Shown one piece after another: positions 30,930-40,236 of a stretch of 64,000 bases of DNA. The first letter of the stretch is position 1; every line of letters begins with the position of its first letter. The notes under the pieces were generated by a model. The model was not told the origin of the DNA. It saw only the letters and a list, made by a program, of their open reading frames with translations, and made no database searches. The translations under genes and the position numbers were made by a program. Where the stretch lies: NCBI GenBank assembly GCA_963819645.1, contig CAWFWZ010000003.1, positions 124,001 to 188,000 on the forward strand. Reading direction: 5' to 3'. Source of the stretch: CAVVDY01 sp963819645. Its GTDB lineage: Bacteria; Acidobacteriota; Terriglobia; Terriglobales; Acidobacteriaceae.

Positions 30930-32345
30930 CTACAGATTCTTGTCCGGCGCTGTCCTGGGCTTTCGGGCCTTGGGCCCGGCTTCCTCCGCGCCCTGCGTGC
31001 GTTCGTGGTCAGCTTTTTTCTTTGCCCGCTTAATTTCTTCGAGCCTAGCAGCAATGCGGGCCTCAACCCCCTCATTCGTAGGATGGTAGTAGACACGGCC
31101 TTTCAGGTTGTCGGGCAGGCATTGCATGTCGGCGACCTTGTTCTCGAGATTGTGGGCATACTGATACCCCTCTCCATAACCGAACGCCTTCATCAATCCG
31201 GTAGGCGCATTTCGCAAGTGCAGCGGCACCGGATCTTGTGCCGTCCGCTCGACATCTTCCTGTACGGCGCTATATGCGGTGTAGAGCGCATTCGATTTCG
31301 GAGCCGCGCACAAATACACGACAGCCTGTGCGAGCGCAAGATTCCCTTCGGGCATTCCGAGGAAATCCACCGCGTCGCGCGCAGCCAGCGTAATCTCCAA
31401 CGCTTTTGGATCTGCGAGGCCGATATCTTCACTGGCCATTCGCACCACGCGGCGGGCGATATAAAGCCCGTCCTCGCCAGCTTCGAGCATCCGCGCCAGC
31501 CAATACAGCGCCGCATCAGGATCGCTGTTACGCACGCTTTTGTGCAGGGCGGAAATGAGGTTGTAGTGTTCCTCGCCGGCTTTGTCGTACCTTAGCACGC
31601 GCTTTTGCAGCGCGTCCGTCACGACCGCATCGTTGATGTGTCCCGGCTTGTCGTGTTCACTTGCCTCGCGTGCCAGCGTCGCAGCGACTTCCAGAGCGTT
31701 ATAAGCGCTGCGCGCGTCACCACTGGAATAGGCCGCAATCTTGCGTAGCGCATCCTCATCAGCAACGAGATTCAAATCGCCCAGTCCGCGTTCTTTGTCC
31801 GCCAGCGCTCGCTGCAGCAGCACGACAATCTGGTCCTCGGTAAGAGAGCGCAGAACATAAACTCGACAACGCGACAGCAGCGCCGAAATCACTTCAAACG
31901 ACGGATTCTCCGTGGTCGCGCCGATCAGGCGGATGCTGCCTTTCTCGACGTAAGGAAGGAACGCGTCCTGCTGGGCCTTGTTGAAGCGATGCACCTCGTC
32001 GACGAAAACAATCGTCCTCGTACCGTATTGCCGCGCCCGCTCGGCGTCGGCCATGACTTGTTTGATTTCCTTGATACCGCTCATCACCGCCGAGAACTCG
32101 ATATAGTCGGCGTGGGTCATGCGGGCGATAATTTTGGCGAGTGTGGTCTTGCCCACGCCAGGTGGTCCCCAGAAGAGCACCGATCCGGTGTCATCGCGCT
32201 CAATCTGCACCCGCAGGGCCTTGCCCGGCCCGAGAATATGCTCCTGCCCGACAAATTCATCGAGCGTGCGCGGACGCATGCGGTCGGCCAAGGGGCGGGA
32301 TTTGTCGACAGATTCGTCGGCCGGGATGTTCTGAAACAGGTTCAC
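30930..32345 (-). CDS. rarA: Replication-associated recombination protein A (AAA+ ATPase)
   Basis: A 471-residue RarA/MgsA, a clamp-loader-like AAA+ protein that acts at stalled replication forks. Walker A is GPPGVGKT (residues 60-67), Walker B is VFVDEVHRF near 115-121, sensor 1 is IGATTENPSFE, and the C-terminal MgsA domain contains KGRVYYHPTNEG. The start MNLFQNIPADESVDKSRP is the usual N-terminus. Length and motifs are complete with no frameshift. It may be cotranscribed with the upstream GxxExxY gene, but a dispersed repeat lies between them. Confidence 0.95.
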   Translation of the reverse strand: MNLFQNIPADESVDKSRPLADRMRPRTLDEFVGQEHILGPGKALRVQIERDDTGSVLFWGPPGVGKTTLAKIIARMTHADYIEFSAVMSGIKEIKQVMADAERARQYGTRTIVFVDEVHRFNKAQQDAFLPYVEKGSIRLIGATTENPSFEVISALLSRCRVYVLRSLTEDQIVVLLQRALADKERGLGDLNLVADEDALRKIAAYSSGDARSAYNALEVAATLAREASEHDKPGHINDAVVTDALQKRVLRYDKAGEEHYNLISALHKSVRNSDPDAALYWLARMLEAGEDGLYIARRVVRMASEDIGLADPKALEITLAARDAVDFLGMPEGNLALAQAVVYLCAAPKSNALYTAYSAVQEDVERTAQDPVPLHLRNAPTGLMKAFGYGEGYQYAHNLENKVADMQCLPDNLKGRVYYHPTNEGVEARIAARLEEIKRAKKKADHERTQGAEEAGPKARKPRTAPDKNL

Positions 32346-32352
32346 GGATCAG

Positions 32353-32382
32353 TTCACCACAGAGGACACAGAGGCACGGAGA
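32353..32382 (+). repeat. CCACAGAGGCACGGAG repeat, left end of the GxxExxY cassette
   Basis: Reads TTCACCACAGAGGACACAG then AGGCACGGAGA. An inverted copy lies at 32857-32886, so the two bracket the GxxExxY gene in opposite orientation. Confidence 0.85.
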
Positions 32383-32390
32383 AAGACTGG

Positions 32391-32822
32391 TCACAAGAGC
32401 CTTCGGCGAATTCCATTCTTCAGAGCCGCAACGTTGAAGTTAATAAGAAGACCAACTCGGAATCCAGTCAAACGCAGGTAAGTCAGCAACTGAGCTTCGT
32501 GAACTGGCAGGATCTCTTGCACCGCTTTGAGCTCGACAACCACTACGTTTGCCACGATGAGATCAATCCGGTAGCCGCAATCCAGGTTCACGCCCTTGTA
32601 GGAGAGTGGCATCTCGACCTGCTGAACGAACTGGATTCCTCGGACGGATAATTCGCGGCACATAGCCGCCTGATAAGCGGACTCCAAAAGTCCCGGACCC
32701 AGTGCGCGATGCACTTCAATGGCAGCGGCGATAATTTCAGAGGTAACAGACTGATGTGGGCCTGGTGCTTGCCATTTAGGCTGGCCTGGTAGGTTTGTTA
32801 AAGCAGTCGGTACGTCCACCAT
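32391..32822 (-). CDS. GxxExxY family protein
   Basis: A 143-residue protein with the name-giving motif G-L-L-E-S-A-Y (GPGLLESAYQAAM) and the later D-x-I-V-x(n)-E-x-K pattern (RIDLIVANVVVVELKAV), which resembles a PD-(D/E)XK nuclease core. These proteins are common in environmental bacteria and their function is unsettled. The frame ends 9 bp from one CCACAGAGG repeat and starts 35 bp from an inverted copy, so gene plus repeats form a unit of about 530 bp. The ATG at 32822 follows GGGAGATCGCTT. Confidence 0.85.
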   Translation of the reverse strand: MVDVPTALTNLPGQPKWQAPGPHQSVTSEIIAAAIEVHRALGPGLLESAYQAAMCRELSVRGIQFVQQVEMPLSYKGVNLDCGYRIDLIVANVVVVELKAVQEILPVHEAQLLTYLRLTGFRVGLLINFNVAALKNGIRRRLL

Positions 32823-32852
32823 AAGCGATCTCCCGCTTTACTCTTTTCGATT

Positions 32853-33710
32853 CTATTCCTCCGTGCCTCTGTGCCTCTGTGGTTCAATCGTCTTTCTTTG
32901 CCTGCTAGCCTCGTACAGCACCAGCGACGCCGCGATCGCCGCATTCAGCGATTCGACCTTCTCCGAATGCGGTATGGTGACCACTTCGTCTGCCTGCGCG
33001 AGCACGTGCTTTGGAACTCCCGCTCCTTCATTGCCGACAATCAGCGCAAGCGGACGCGTGAGGTTGGTCTCTGAGATGGGAGTGCCTTTGTGCGATGACG
33101 TCGCCAGCACCACAATGCCGCGCGCTTTGAGTTCAGCCAGCACAGAGTCGGTCTTCACCTTGGCTACGGGCACCCGAAACAACGACCCCGCGGAAGCCCG
33201 GATCGACTTCCAATTCCATGGACTGACGGTGTTCTCGGCAAGCAGAAGCGCGGTGGCGCCAAATGCCTCGCCGGCGCGTGCGATGGTGCCCAGGTTTCCC
33301 GGATCTTGCAGACCGGCGGCCAGCACCAGCAATGCCGGATGGTGGCGCAGAACGTCGGCCAGCGAGAATTGCCCTACGCGCACCATGGCGGCAACACCCT
33401 GGGGAGATTCGCTGGGCACCGCGCTGGAAAAAACATCATTCGGGAGAAGCAGGACTTCGGTGTGCTTGGGCAACTGCGGTAAGAGTTTGTGGGCCCGGTC
33501 GCGGGCTGATTCCGCAAAGAAAACGCTGGTGATCCGCAGGCCCGAGCGAATCGCCTCCTCCACCAGGTGCATGCCCTCGACCGCGATCTCTCCATTTTCG
33601 TCAGGCGACGCCTCGTGAAAAAGACGGCGAAGCTCTTTGACCCTGGCGTTGCTGCGGCTGCTGATGGAGCGAAGCCGGTCGTCTGCTGCCGATTCGAGAG
33701 GTGAAGGCAT
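32853..33710 (-). CDS. TrmH/SpoU-family RNA 2'-O-methyltransferase
   Basis: A 285-residue SPOUT methyltransferase acting on rRNA or tRNA. The N-terminal substrate domain (VKELRRLFHEAS... EGMHLVEEAI) is followed by the three SpoU motifs: QDPGNLGTIARAGEAFGA, LIVGNEGAGV and IPHSEKVESLNAAIAASLVL, which form the SAM-binding knot. The start MPSPLESAADDRL at 33710 gives the usual N-terminus; the longer frame reaches into the neighbouring gene. The last ten residues, EPQRHRGTEE, are encoded by a dispersed CCACAGAGG repeat (32857-32886), so the native end was replaced or extended by that repeat. Confidence 0.9.
   Translation of the reverse strand: MPSPLESAADDRLRSISSRSNARVKELRRLFHEASPDENGEIAVEGMHLVEEAIRSGLRITSVFFAESARDRAHKLLPQLPKHTEVLLLPNDVFSSAVPSESPQGVAAMVRVGQFSLADVLRHHPALLVLAAGLQDPGNLGTIARAGEAFGATALLLAENTVSPWNWKSIRASAGSLFRVPVAKVKTDSVLAELKARGIVVLATSSHKGTPISETNLTRPLALIVGNEGAGVPKHVLAQADEVVTIPHSEKVESLNAAIAASLVLYEASRQRKTIEPQRHRGTEE
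32857..32886 (-). repeat. CCACAGAGGCACGGAG repeat, right end of the GxxExxY cassette
   Basis: Inverted copy of the repeat at 32353-32382; on the minus strand it reads CCACAGAGGCACAGAGGCAC then GGAGGA. It supplies the C-terminal codons of the methyltransferase gene. Confidence 0.85.
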
Positions 33711-33855
33711 AGTTCCGTTCCCGGAAGCAATCGTACAACGGGAGAGCTTCCGTGGGCTCAAAGTCAGCTCGGCATGATAATCTGCTGCCTTGCTGGTACT
33801 TGGGTAAGGTGTTGCGTTTCGCACCGCGAAACTAACAGAATGTGGCGAGGTTCGG

Positions 33856-34503
33856 TTGCGCCCCGAAATTGTAAAGATCAATCCCGACAGTCCAGAAGCG
33901 TCGCTGGTGACGTATGCCGCTGAGAAGATACGCTCAGGGGTCGTGCTCGGCATGCCCACGGACACCTTCTACGGCCTGGCCGCGGACCCTTTCAATCTGC
34001 ACGCTGTAGACCGGATTTACGAAATCAAGAGCCGGTCGCGGCACAAGCCTCTATCGCTCTTGACCGAATCAGTAGACCAGGCCGCTGAGCTCGCCTGGCC
34101 GGTGCCGGAGACGTTTTATCTGCTGGCGCGGCGCTTCTGGCCGGGACCGCTCACCATCATCGTAAAAGCCGACCCCAAAGTGCCCCTGAAGGTGACTGCC
34201 AACACCGGCAACGTCGCGCTGCGTGTCCCGGCAGCAGAGGTGCCGTTGGCTATTATCCGCTCGGCCGGCCACCCGATTACGGCGACGTCGGCCAATTTGA
34301 ATGGCGAAGCGGAATGTACTACGGCGCAGGCGGTTCGCGACCAGCTTGGCGATTGCCTGTCTATGATCGTCGACGGTGGCCAGTCGCCGCGAGACATCGC
34401 TTCCACCATCGTCGACCTCACGAGCGATGACGGTCACTGGCGCATTTTGCGTCAGGGCGCTATAGCCTACGACGACATCGCAGAATTGCTGGGACAGGAG
34501 TAG
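33856..34503 (+). CDS. Sua5/YciO/YrdC-type threonylcarbamoyl-AMP synthase
   Basis: A 215-residue YrdC-domain protein, presumed to make threonylcarbamoyl-AMP for the t6A base of tRNA. Conserved blocks are GMPTDTFYGLAADPFN, EIKSRSRHKPLSLL, RRFWPGPLTIIV, VALRVPAAEVPLAII and ITATSANLNGE. It lacks the extra C-terminal Sua5 domain, so it is a TsaC/YwlC-short type. The start is TTG 33856 with GAGG five bases upstream. It is divergent from the methyltransferase gene, and the YdcF-like gene follows 44 bp downstream. Confidence 0.88.
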   Translation: MRPEIVKINPDSPEASLVTYAAEKIRSGVVLGMPTDTFYGLAADPFNLHAVDRIYEIKSRSRHKPLSLLTESVDQAAELAWPVPETFYLLARRFWPGPLTIIVKADPKVPLKVTANTGNVALRVPAAEVPLAIIRSAGHPITATSANLNGEAECTTAQAVRDQLGDCLSMIVDGGQSPRDIASTIVDLTSDDGHWRILRQGAIAYDDIAELLGQE

Positions 34504-34547
34504 TCACCACGGGAGCCGGCGCTTCCAAATCACACCTCGTCCGCTGG

Positions 34548-35114
34548 TTGCTCGCGGCAGCTGTCCTCGTTTTGGGTGGCGCATTTCTGTGGCTTACTCT
34601 GCGAATCGTGCAAGAAGGCCGAGTCGATGAGCCTCACAAGGCTGACTGCATCCTGGTTCTCGGAGCGGCAGAATATTCCGGCAGGCCCTCGCCTGTCTAT
34701 CGCGCCCGGCTCGATCACGCCTACAAGCTTTTCCAGGAAGGAATGGCTCCCCTGATCATCACCTCGGGCGGCTCGGGCAAAGATCCGAAATACAGCGAGG
34801 GAGAGGTTGGGCGCGACTATCTGCTCTCCAAGGGAGTTCCCGAGGTAAACCTTATTGCCGAGACGCAGGCGGACAACACCGATGAATCTACGCAGCGCGT
34901 GGCCGTCATCATGCGCGTCAACGGTTTCGAAAGTGTGCTGCTGGTGAGCGATGCGTATCATCTGTTTCGTGCGAAACGCATGATGCAACGCCAGGGATTC
35001 ACCGTGTACATCTCGCCCAGACCGGAGTCGGTTCCAAAGACAGAGTGGGAACGGTTCGTCGCCGCCTCACGCGAGGCGTTCAGTTATTTGTTGTACCGAG
35101 CGCATGTGAGGTAG
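34548..35114 (+). CDS. YdcF-like (DUF218) membrane-anchored protein
   Basis: A 188-residue DUF218 protein: one N-terminal membrane segment (LLAAAVLVLGGAFLWLTL) and a Rossmann-like soluble domain with D-C-I-L-V-L-G-A, the R-x-x-x-A-x-x-L-F pattern, IITSGGSGKDPKYSE, D-N-T-D-E-S-T-Q and VSDAYHLFRAKRMM. Relatives include SanA and YdcF, linked to envelope integrity; the reaction is not settled. The start is TTG at 34548 and could lie slightly upstream. It is likely cotranscribed with the Sua5-type gene. Confidence 0.82.
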   Translation: MLAAAVLVLGGAFLWLTLRIVQEGRVDEPHKADCILVLGAAEYSGRPSPVYRARLDHAYKLFQEGMAPLIITSGGSGKDPKYSEGEVGRDYLLSKGVPEVNLIAETQADNTDESTQRVAVIMRVNGFESVLLVSDAYHLFRAKRMMQRQGFTVYISPRPESVPKTEWERFVAASREAFSYLLYRAHVR

Positions 35115-35167
35115 AAAATCAGTTTTTGGCTTTGAGTGGCTAGACCAGTTTCAGGCCAGGTGTATCC

Positions 35168-35296
35168 GGTAGAGCGGACCTTCAGGTCCGCGTCCAAGCT
35201 GCCCCAAGATCCGGGCTTTTCGCCCACTGCATCGCAGTGGGCGAAAAGCCTCGTCAGAGAGGACTGAATTACGCGGCGCTGAAGCACCGCTCTACC
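35168..35296. repeat. Nested inverted-repeat element
   Basis: Outer ends GGTAGAGCGG (35168-35177) and CCGCTCTACC (35287-35296) are perfect reverse complements. Near the middle, GGCTTTTCGCCCACTGC and GCAGTGGGCGAAAAGCC (35214-35250) form a perfect 17-bp stem with a 3-nt loop. There is no coding frame. It is a MITE-like or REP-like unit in the gap between two plus-strand genes. Confidence 0.75.
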
Positions 35297-35380
35297 CGAG
35301 CTTCTCGGATACGGCAATTGGAAAACCGCTCTAAATGCTAAGCGCTAGCGCGAATCGCCGATAGCCCCGTGAGAGTTCCA

Positions 35381-36074
35381 ATGTCTGATGCTCCAACCGC
35401 AGGATGGCGCAACTCGCGATGGCTGATCGTCGGTTGAGCTGGCAATCGTTGCCGCCATCTATCTCATCGATCGCTTCCACTGGCATCACCTGATCGTCTT
35501 CAGCAAGATTCCGTACCTGCTGGTGATTGGCTGGCTGTCATTGCGACTGCGGGGCCTACGCTGGAAAAGCATCGGCCTCAGGATTTACCGGAGCTGGGGA
35601 CGCACCCTGGCGCTCGGCGCGCTATTCGGCATCTTGATGGAAGCGCTGGAGCTCTTTGTTACTCAGCCGTTGCTTGTACGCTGGCTTCACCACTTTCCCA
35701 ACTTGTCTGACTTCAACGACATGATCGGAAATTCCAAGCTGCTACTCATCTACATCGCGCTGGCGTGGCTGCTGGCAGCATTCGGCGAAGAGATGGTGTG
35801 GCGGGGATATCTGATGAACCGTGTGGCCGATCTTTTCCGTGGTGCCTCGGTCCCATTCGTGGTGAGCCTGATCATAACCAGTTTTGCCTTCGGTTTCGGG
35901 CACTTCGACCAGGGCATGACCGGCTGGATTGAGAACACCATCAACGGACTGTTGCTTGGTGGCCTGTACTTGATCTTCGGCCGCAGCCTCGCAGTTCCCA
36001 TCGTGGCGCACGGAATAACCGACACCATCGACCTGATCATTATTTACTTGGGGAAATATCCGGGGATGAAATAA
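35381..36074 (+). CDS. CPBP-family intramembrane metalloprotease, one frameshift
   Basis: About 230 residues with six or so membrane segments. The CPBP (CAAX protease/bacteriocin-processing) motifs are present: F-G-E-E-M-V-W-R-G-Y-L for motif 1, FGFGHFDQG for motif 2 and IVAHGITDT for motif 3, giving the metal-binding Glu and His residues. The N-terminus from ATG 35381 (MSDAPTAGWRNSRW) is joined to the rest by removing one T near 35435 (GTCGGTTGAGC), which otherwise gives a stop. It stands alone; function could be prenyl-protein processing or self-immunity. Confidence 0.82.
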
Positions 36075-36201
36075 CGCGGCACCTACCCGGGAGCTCTAGG
36101 CTTGCAGTATGCTGCGTGGCTTTGCTTCAGGTGCTCAGGTGTGCACGCACGATGGCTACGTCAGAAGCGAATGGCGAAGAGCGAACGGCGAAAAGCGGCA
36201 A

Positions 36202-37506
36202 TTAATACACTTCGTCGAGCAGTTCGATGACGTGGGCTATGCGCGCCTTCATATGCGCGCGTTCGATGCCGGCGCGGTACTGCAACATGCATCCCACGTT
36301 CGCGGTGGCGATAATCTCAGGCGAGACACTGGCGATGAAGCCCATCTTCTCGTCCAGGATCTTCATCGAGATTTCGTTCTGCACCACGTTGTAGGTTCCG
36401 GCGCTGCCGCAGCAGCTCTCCGGACGCGGCGACTCTACGAGATTGGCTCCGACATGCTTTAGCAATTGTCTTGGAGCCGCTCGCACGCCTTGGGCGTGAG
36501 CCAGGTGGCAGGGATCCTGATAGGTCACACGTGCTTCGAGCTTGCGTTTTGGCTGGCGTAGCCCGAGTCCCGCAAGATATTCGTTCACGTCTTTCGTCTT
36601 GGCCGTAAATTCCACAGCACGCGCGGCGTAGGCTTCATCGTCCTGAAGCAGGGAGGCATATTCCTTCATGCTCGAGCCACATCCTGCGGCGTTGGTGATG
36701 ATAGCGTCGAACTCCGGGCTGAGCATCGCATCAATGTTTCGCCGCGCCAGTGCGCGCGCGCCATCCAGCAGTCCGGCATGAAGGTGCAGCCCTCCGCAGC
36801 AACTCTGATGCGGCGGAATATGCACTTCGACACCGTTCTTGGTAAGCACGCGGATGGTGGCGCGGTTCAGCTCCGCGAAGGCCACGCTGGCGATACAGCC
36901 AATGAGCAGCGCCACGCGGCCACGCCGTTCGCCTTCCGCCGGATATACCTCACCGAGATCCTTGAACGAGAAGTCTTTTTCGATGCGCGGAGACAGCGCG
37001 TCGAGGTCAGCTACTCCCAGCAACTTCAGCAGTCCGGTTGCGCGAGCCAGAGCCTGAAGCCCCGATTGCTGGTAGAAGCGGACGAAGCGTGCATGAAAGG
37101 CGAGCCGCGAAAATGAGGGCAGAATATCGTTGTAGAAATGATCGCGCACCGTTCGCTGCAACCATGGACGACGATAGTTCTCGCTGATCTGCTGCCGCGC
37201 ACGCTCGAGCAAGGAACCGTAGGCAACGCCCGAAGGGCAGGCGGTCTGGCAGTTCAGGCATCCCAGGCAGCGGTCAATGTGCGTGGCGAAAGAATCGCTG
37301 AGCGCCAGCTTGCCGGCATCAACCTGCACGACCTGGTAGATGCGGCCGCGCGGCGAATCCATCTCCGTGCCCAGTGCGCGATACGTTGGGCACTGATCAA
37401 GACACAGCCCGCAATGGATGCATTTCGAGTACACGTCCCACGTCGGCTTCTCGTGGGGAGAGAAGTTTGAACGCGGGGTCTCCGTTTTGTCGGCAACGAC
37501 GGTCAG
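36202..37506 (-). CDS. glcF: Glycolate oxidase iron-sulfur subunit
   Basis: About 434 residues. Two ferredoxin-type [4Fe-4S] motifs (CIHCGLCLDQCP and CLGCLNCQTACPSG) are followed by two CCG domains (HQSCCGGLHLHAG, DPCHLAHAQG and ESCCGSAGTYN), the GlcF/LutA pattern. With GlcD and GlcE it oxidises glycolate to glyoxylate and passes electrons to the membrane quinone pool. The stop is certain. The start is not: no ATG/GTG/TTG lies at the right place, and a CTG at 37506 overlapping the glcE stop, eight bases after GGGAGG, is the best guess. Translational coupling to glcE is likely. Confidence 0.88.
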   Translation of the reverse strand: MTVVADKTETPRSNFSPHEKPTWDVYSKCIHCGLCLDQCPTYRALGTEMDSPRGRIYQVVQVDAGKLALSDSFATHIDRCLGCLNCQTACPSGVAYGSLLERARQQISENYRRPWLQRTVRDHFYNDILPSFSRLAFHARFVRFYQQSGLQALARATGLLKLLGVADLDALSPRIEKDFSFKDLGEVYPAEGERRGRVALLIGCIASVAFAELNRATIRVLTKNGVEVHIPPHQSCCGGLHLHAGLLDGARALARRNIDAMLSPEFDAIITNAAGCGSSMKEYASLLQDDEAYAARAVEFTAKTKDVNEYLAGLGLRQPKRKLEARVTYQDPCHLAHAQGVRAAPRQLLKHVGANLVESPRPESCCGSAGTYNVVQNEISMKILDEKMGFIASVSPEIIATANVGCMLQYRAGIERAHMKARIAHVIELLDEVY

Positions 37507-38725
37507 AAGAGTTCCCTCCCGCGCAAAACGTTGTTGGGATCGAGTGCCTGCTTCACCGCACGCATGCTGGGCAGCGAGTCCAGCGCGCTCCAGTTGCTGA
37601 CGACTTGTACCGATATCGGCAGCCGATTTTTTAGCGAGTCCAGCGACTTCACGGCCTGGTCGTCGATCGCGGGCACCGCAATGCAGCAAGTGTCCGAGGC
37701 CAACCCGGCCGATGCAAGCGACGCCCGGGAAATCCTGCAGGGTCCGCAAAGTCTCGCCGAGTTCTGCAGGAGGCGCAAATAGAGAGCAGGTACGATACGC
37801 CTGAGCATCACCACTTTGTTCGAACGGGAATTGTTCCACCGCGCTCCACATTTGGCGTTCGCCATCGCCGTCCACTTCGCGCGTCACTGCGGACCCTAGC
37901 TCCTTGCGATAGCGATTCAGCACTGCATCGCTGCCCGCCGCGCGAACGCAAATCACCCACGCGTTGTCGGTCATCTCTGGCCGCATCATTTTGCGCGCGT
38001 TCGGCGAGACCATCTCGAGGCACATTGGCGAAAGCGGCGAGCGCACGACCTGATCGCGAAACTTCAGTGCCTCCTGCCATGTAGCGAACTCGGCGAGGAA
38101 GGTTCGTGTCTGTCGCGGCGCAGGAAACAACTTGAAGCTTGCCGAGGTAATTATCGCTAGGGTGCCGTAGCTGCCGATGAGCAGCTTCATCAAATCGTAG
38201 CCGGCGACATTCTTCACCACGCGACCGCCGCCCTTGGCTTTGCGGCCGTCGCCGGTCACAAAGCGGATACCAATACAAAAGTCGCGCATACCGCCAAAGC
38301 CCTGGCGCAGAGGTCCGTGTTTGGCAGCCGCCAGACACGCCTCCGACGGTCGATAGTTCGGGAAATGCGGGATCGCAAGCGAACATCAACTTGCCGTCCG
38401 CGACCAGGGCATTGAGTTGCGCAACCGTCATTCCTGCGCCAACTCCGACCGTCAGGTCTGCAGGATCGTAGTGCTCGACTTCGGTGAGCCGATGCATCCG
38501 CAAGAGTACGTCTGGCTTGGTTGCGGGAGCAGCATCAGCATGTCCGCCAATCGGAGCTATGGAGAATCCACGCTGGTTGGCCAAGCGAACAATCGCAGCA
38601 ACTTCATCGGCAGAGCCGGGGTTTGCCGTAAGAGCTGAGGTCTGGTCGGCCTCCGTGACATGCTCGTCACCACAGATGGCGCGCAGTTCACGCGCGAGGT
38701 CGATGGAGACACCCGTCGCGCTCAC
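37503..38725 (-). CDS. glcE: Glycolate oxidase FAD-binding subunit, two frameshifts
   Basis: About 407 residues, the small FAD-binding partner of GlcD. The N-terminus shows the PCMH-type FAD fold (VGVGAGMTVAQLNALVADG, FACDPAFPELSTVGG); the middle has KGGGRVVKNVAGYDLMKLLIG; the end is DPNNVLRGRELF, typical of GlcE. Two +1 shifts (near 38330 and near 37695) break the frame, each with continuous protein on both sides. The start is GTG 38725, overlapping the glcD stop by 4 bp after GAGGAGG. The gene order glcD-glcE-glcF is the usual operon. Confidence 0.87.
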
Positions 38726-40170
38726 ATGCCCTCCTCTACCAGGATGGGATTGAACGCGGGACCGCGAGTCTCAACGCAAGTTCTGCTGGTAGGAAAGATC
38801 TTGCCCGGGTTAAGAGTCGATTTGGAATTGAAGGCGTTGCGCAGGTTGAGCATGACGTCGAGATCGTCGCTGGTGAAAAGCTGCGCCATCAAATCGCGCT
38901 TCTCCACGCCCACGCCATGCTCGCCGGTAATAGACCCGCCGGCATCGATGCAATATTGCAGAATTTCGCGACCTGCCTCTTCCACCATATGCAGTTGTTC
39001 CGGATCGCGCGCGTCGAACAGGATTAACGGGTGCAGGTTACCGTCGCCGGCATGGAAGATGTTGCCAATCCGCAATCCGTATTTCTTGGATACGCCATCG
39101 ATGAACTGAAGCACCGCCGGAATCTTGGTTCGCGGCACCACGCCGTCCTGGGTGTAGAACGATGGGCTCACGCGCCCAAGCGCTCCGAACGCATTCTTTC
39201 GTCCCTTCCATAGCAGGGCGCGTTCGTTGTCGTCTTTGGCGCGGCGAACTTCACGAGCACGTTGCTCGAGGCATACTTTGCGAACCTGCTCGGCTTCCTC
39301 TTCGACCACCTCGGCGATCCCATCCAGCTCGATCAGCAACACCGCGCCTGCATCCAGCGGAAAACCGGCGTGGCAGAACGCCTCGATGGTCTGCAGCGTC
39401 CAGCCGTCGAGCATCTCCAGGGCAGCCGGCGTGATGCCCTCAGCAGTGATTGCCGACACGGTCTGCGCCGCATCATCAACCGTCTCGAAGATGCCCAGCA
39501 AGGTCGCAACCCGCTCCGGGCGTCGCAGCAGTTTCACGGTTGCGGAAGTGACGATACCCAGCGTCCCTTCCGATCCCACGAAGAAGCCAGTCAGGTCGTA
39601 ACCAGCGCTCTCGGCGGTTTTGCCTCCGAAGTGGACGATCTCGCCATCGGGAAGAACAACCTCCAGACCGGTGACATGGTTTACCGTCACGCCATACATC
39701 AATGTGTGCGGGCCGCCGGAGTTTTCGGCGACGTTGCCGCCGATAGTGCAAGCTTTCTGGCTGGAAGGATCAGGCGCGAAGTACAAACCGAGATGTGCCA
39801 CAGTGTCAGACAATATCTGGTTGACCACGCCGGGTTGAACCACCGCGCGCATGTTCTGCGCGTCAACTTCCAGGATGCGATTCATGCGCGAGAAGACGAC
39901 CAGAATGCCGCCTTCGATGGGAATGGAACCTCCGCTCAAACCGGTGCCGGCGCCGCGCGGTACAACGGGGACGCCTTGCGACGCCGCAAGCTTCACGATG
40001 CGCGAAACCTGCTCCGTGTTCTGAGGAAACACGACCACATCCGGCGGTTTTGTGCGCACGCCACCGTCGTACTCGTACAGCATCAGGTCTTCGGGGCGGT
40101 CTAAGACAGCGTCGCGGCCGACAATGGTCCGTAACTGATCGGCAAGCGCGGAGATGCGCTGGGAGCCCAT
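38722..40170 (-). CDS. glcD: Glycolate oxidase FAD-linked subunit
   Basis: An intact 482-residue FAD oxidase. The FAD-binding loop is VPVVPRGAGTGLSGGSIP with Y-E-Y-D-G upstream; the cap domain carries GEHGVGVEKRDLM and HAGDGNLHPL, the latter with the catalytic-site histidine of the GlcD/lactate dehydrogenase group. It catalyses glycolate (or a related 2-hydroxy acid) oxidation. It is the first gene of glcDEF and ftsK ends 66 bp upstream on the same strand. No regulator (GlcC-like) is nearby. Confidence 0.93.
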   Translation of the reverse strand: MGSQRISALADQLRTIVGRDAVLDRPEDLMLYEYDGGVRTKPPDVVVFPQNTEQVSRIVKLAASQGVPVVPRGAGTGLSGGSIPIEGGILVVFSRMNRILEVDAQNMRAVVQPGVVNQILSDTVAHLGLYFAPDPSSQKACTIGGNVAENSGGPHTLMYGVTVNHVTGLEVVLPDGEIVHFGGKTAESAGYDLTGFFVGSEGTLGIVTSATVKLLRRPERVATLLGIFETVDDAAQTVSAITAEGITPAALEMLDGWTLQTIEAFCHAGFPLDAGAVLLIELDGIAEVVEEEAEQVRKVCLEQRAREVRRAKDDNERALLWKGRKNAFGALGRVSPSFYTQDGVVPRTKIPAVLQFIDGVSKKYGLRIGNIFHAGDGNLHPLILFDARDPEQLHMVEEAGREILQYCIDAGGSITGEHGVGVEKRDLMAQLFTSDDLDVMLNLRNAFNSKSTLNPGKIFPTSRTCVETRGPAFNPILVEEGM

Positions 40171-40236
40171 GAGGGATCGGAAAAGAGGAGTCTATCACCA
40201 GCAGGGAGCTTCACAATAACGCTTTGATGGTAGTCA

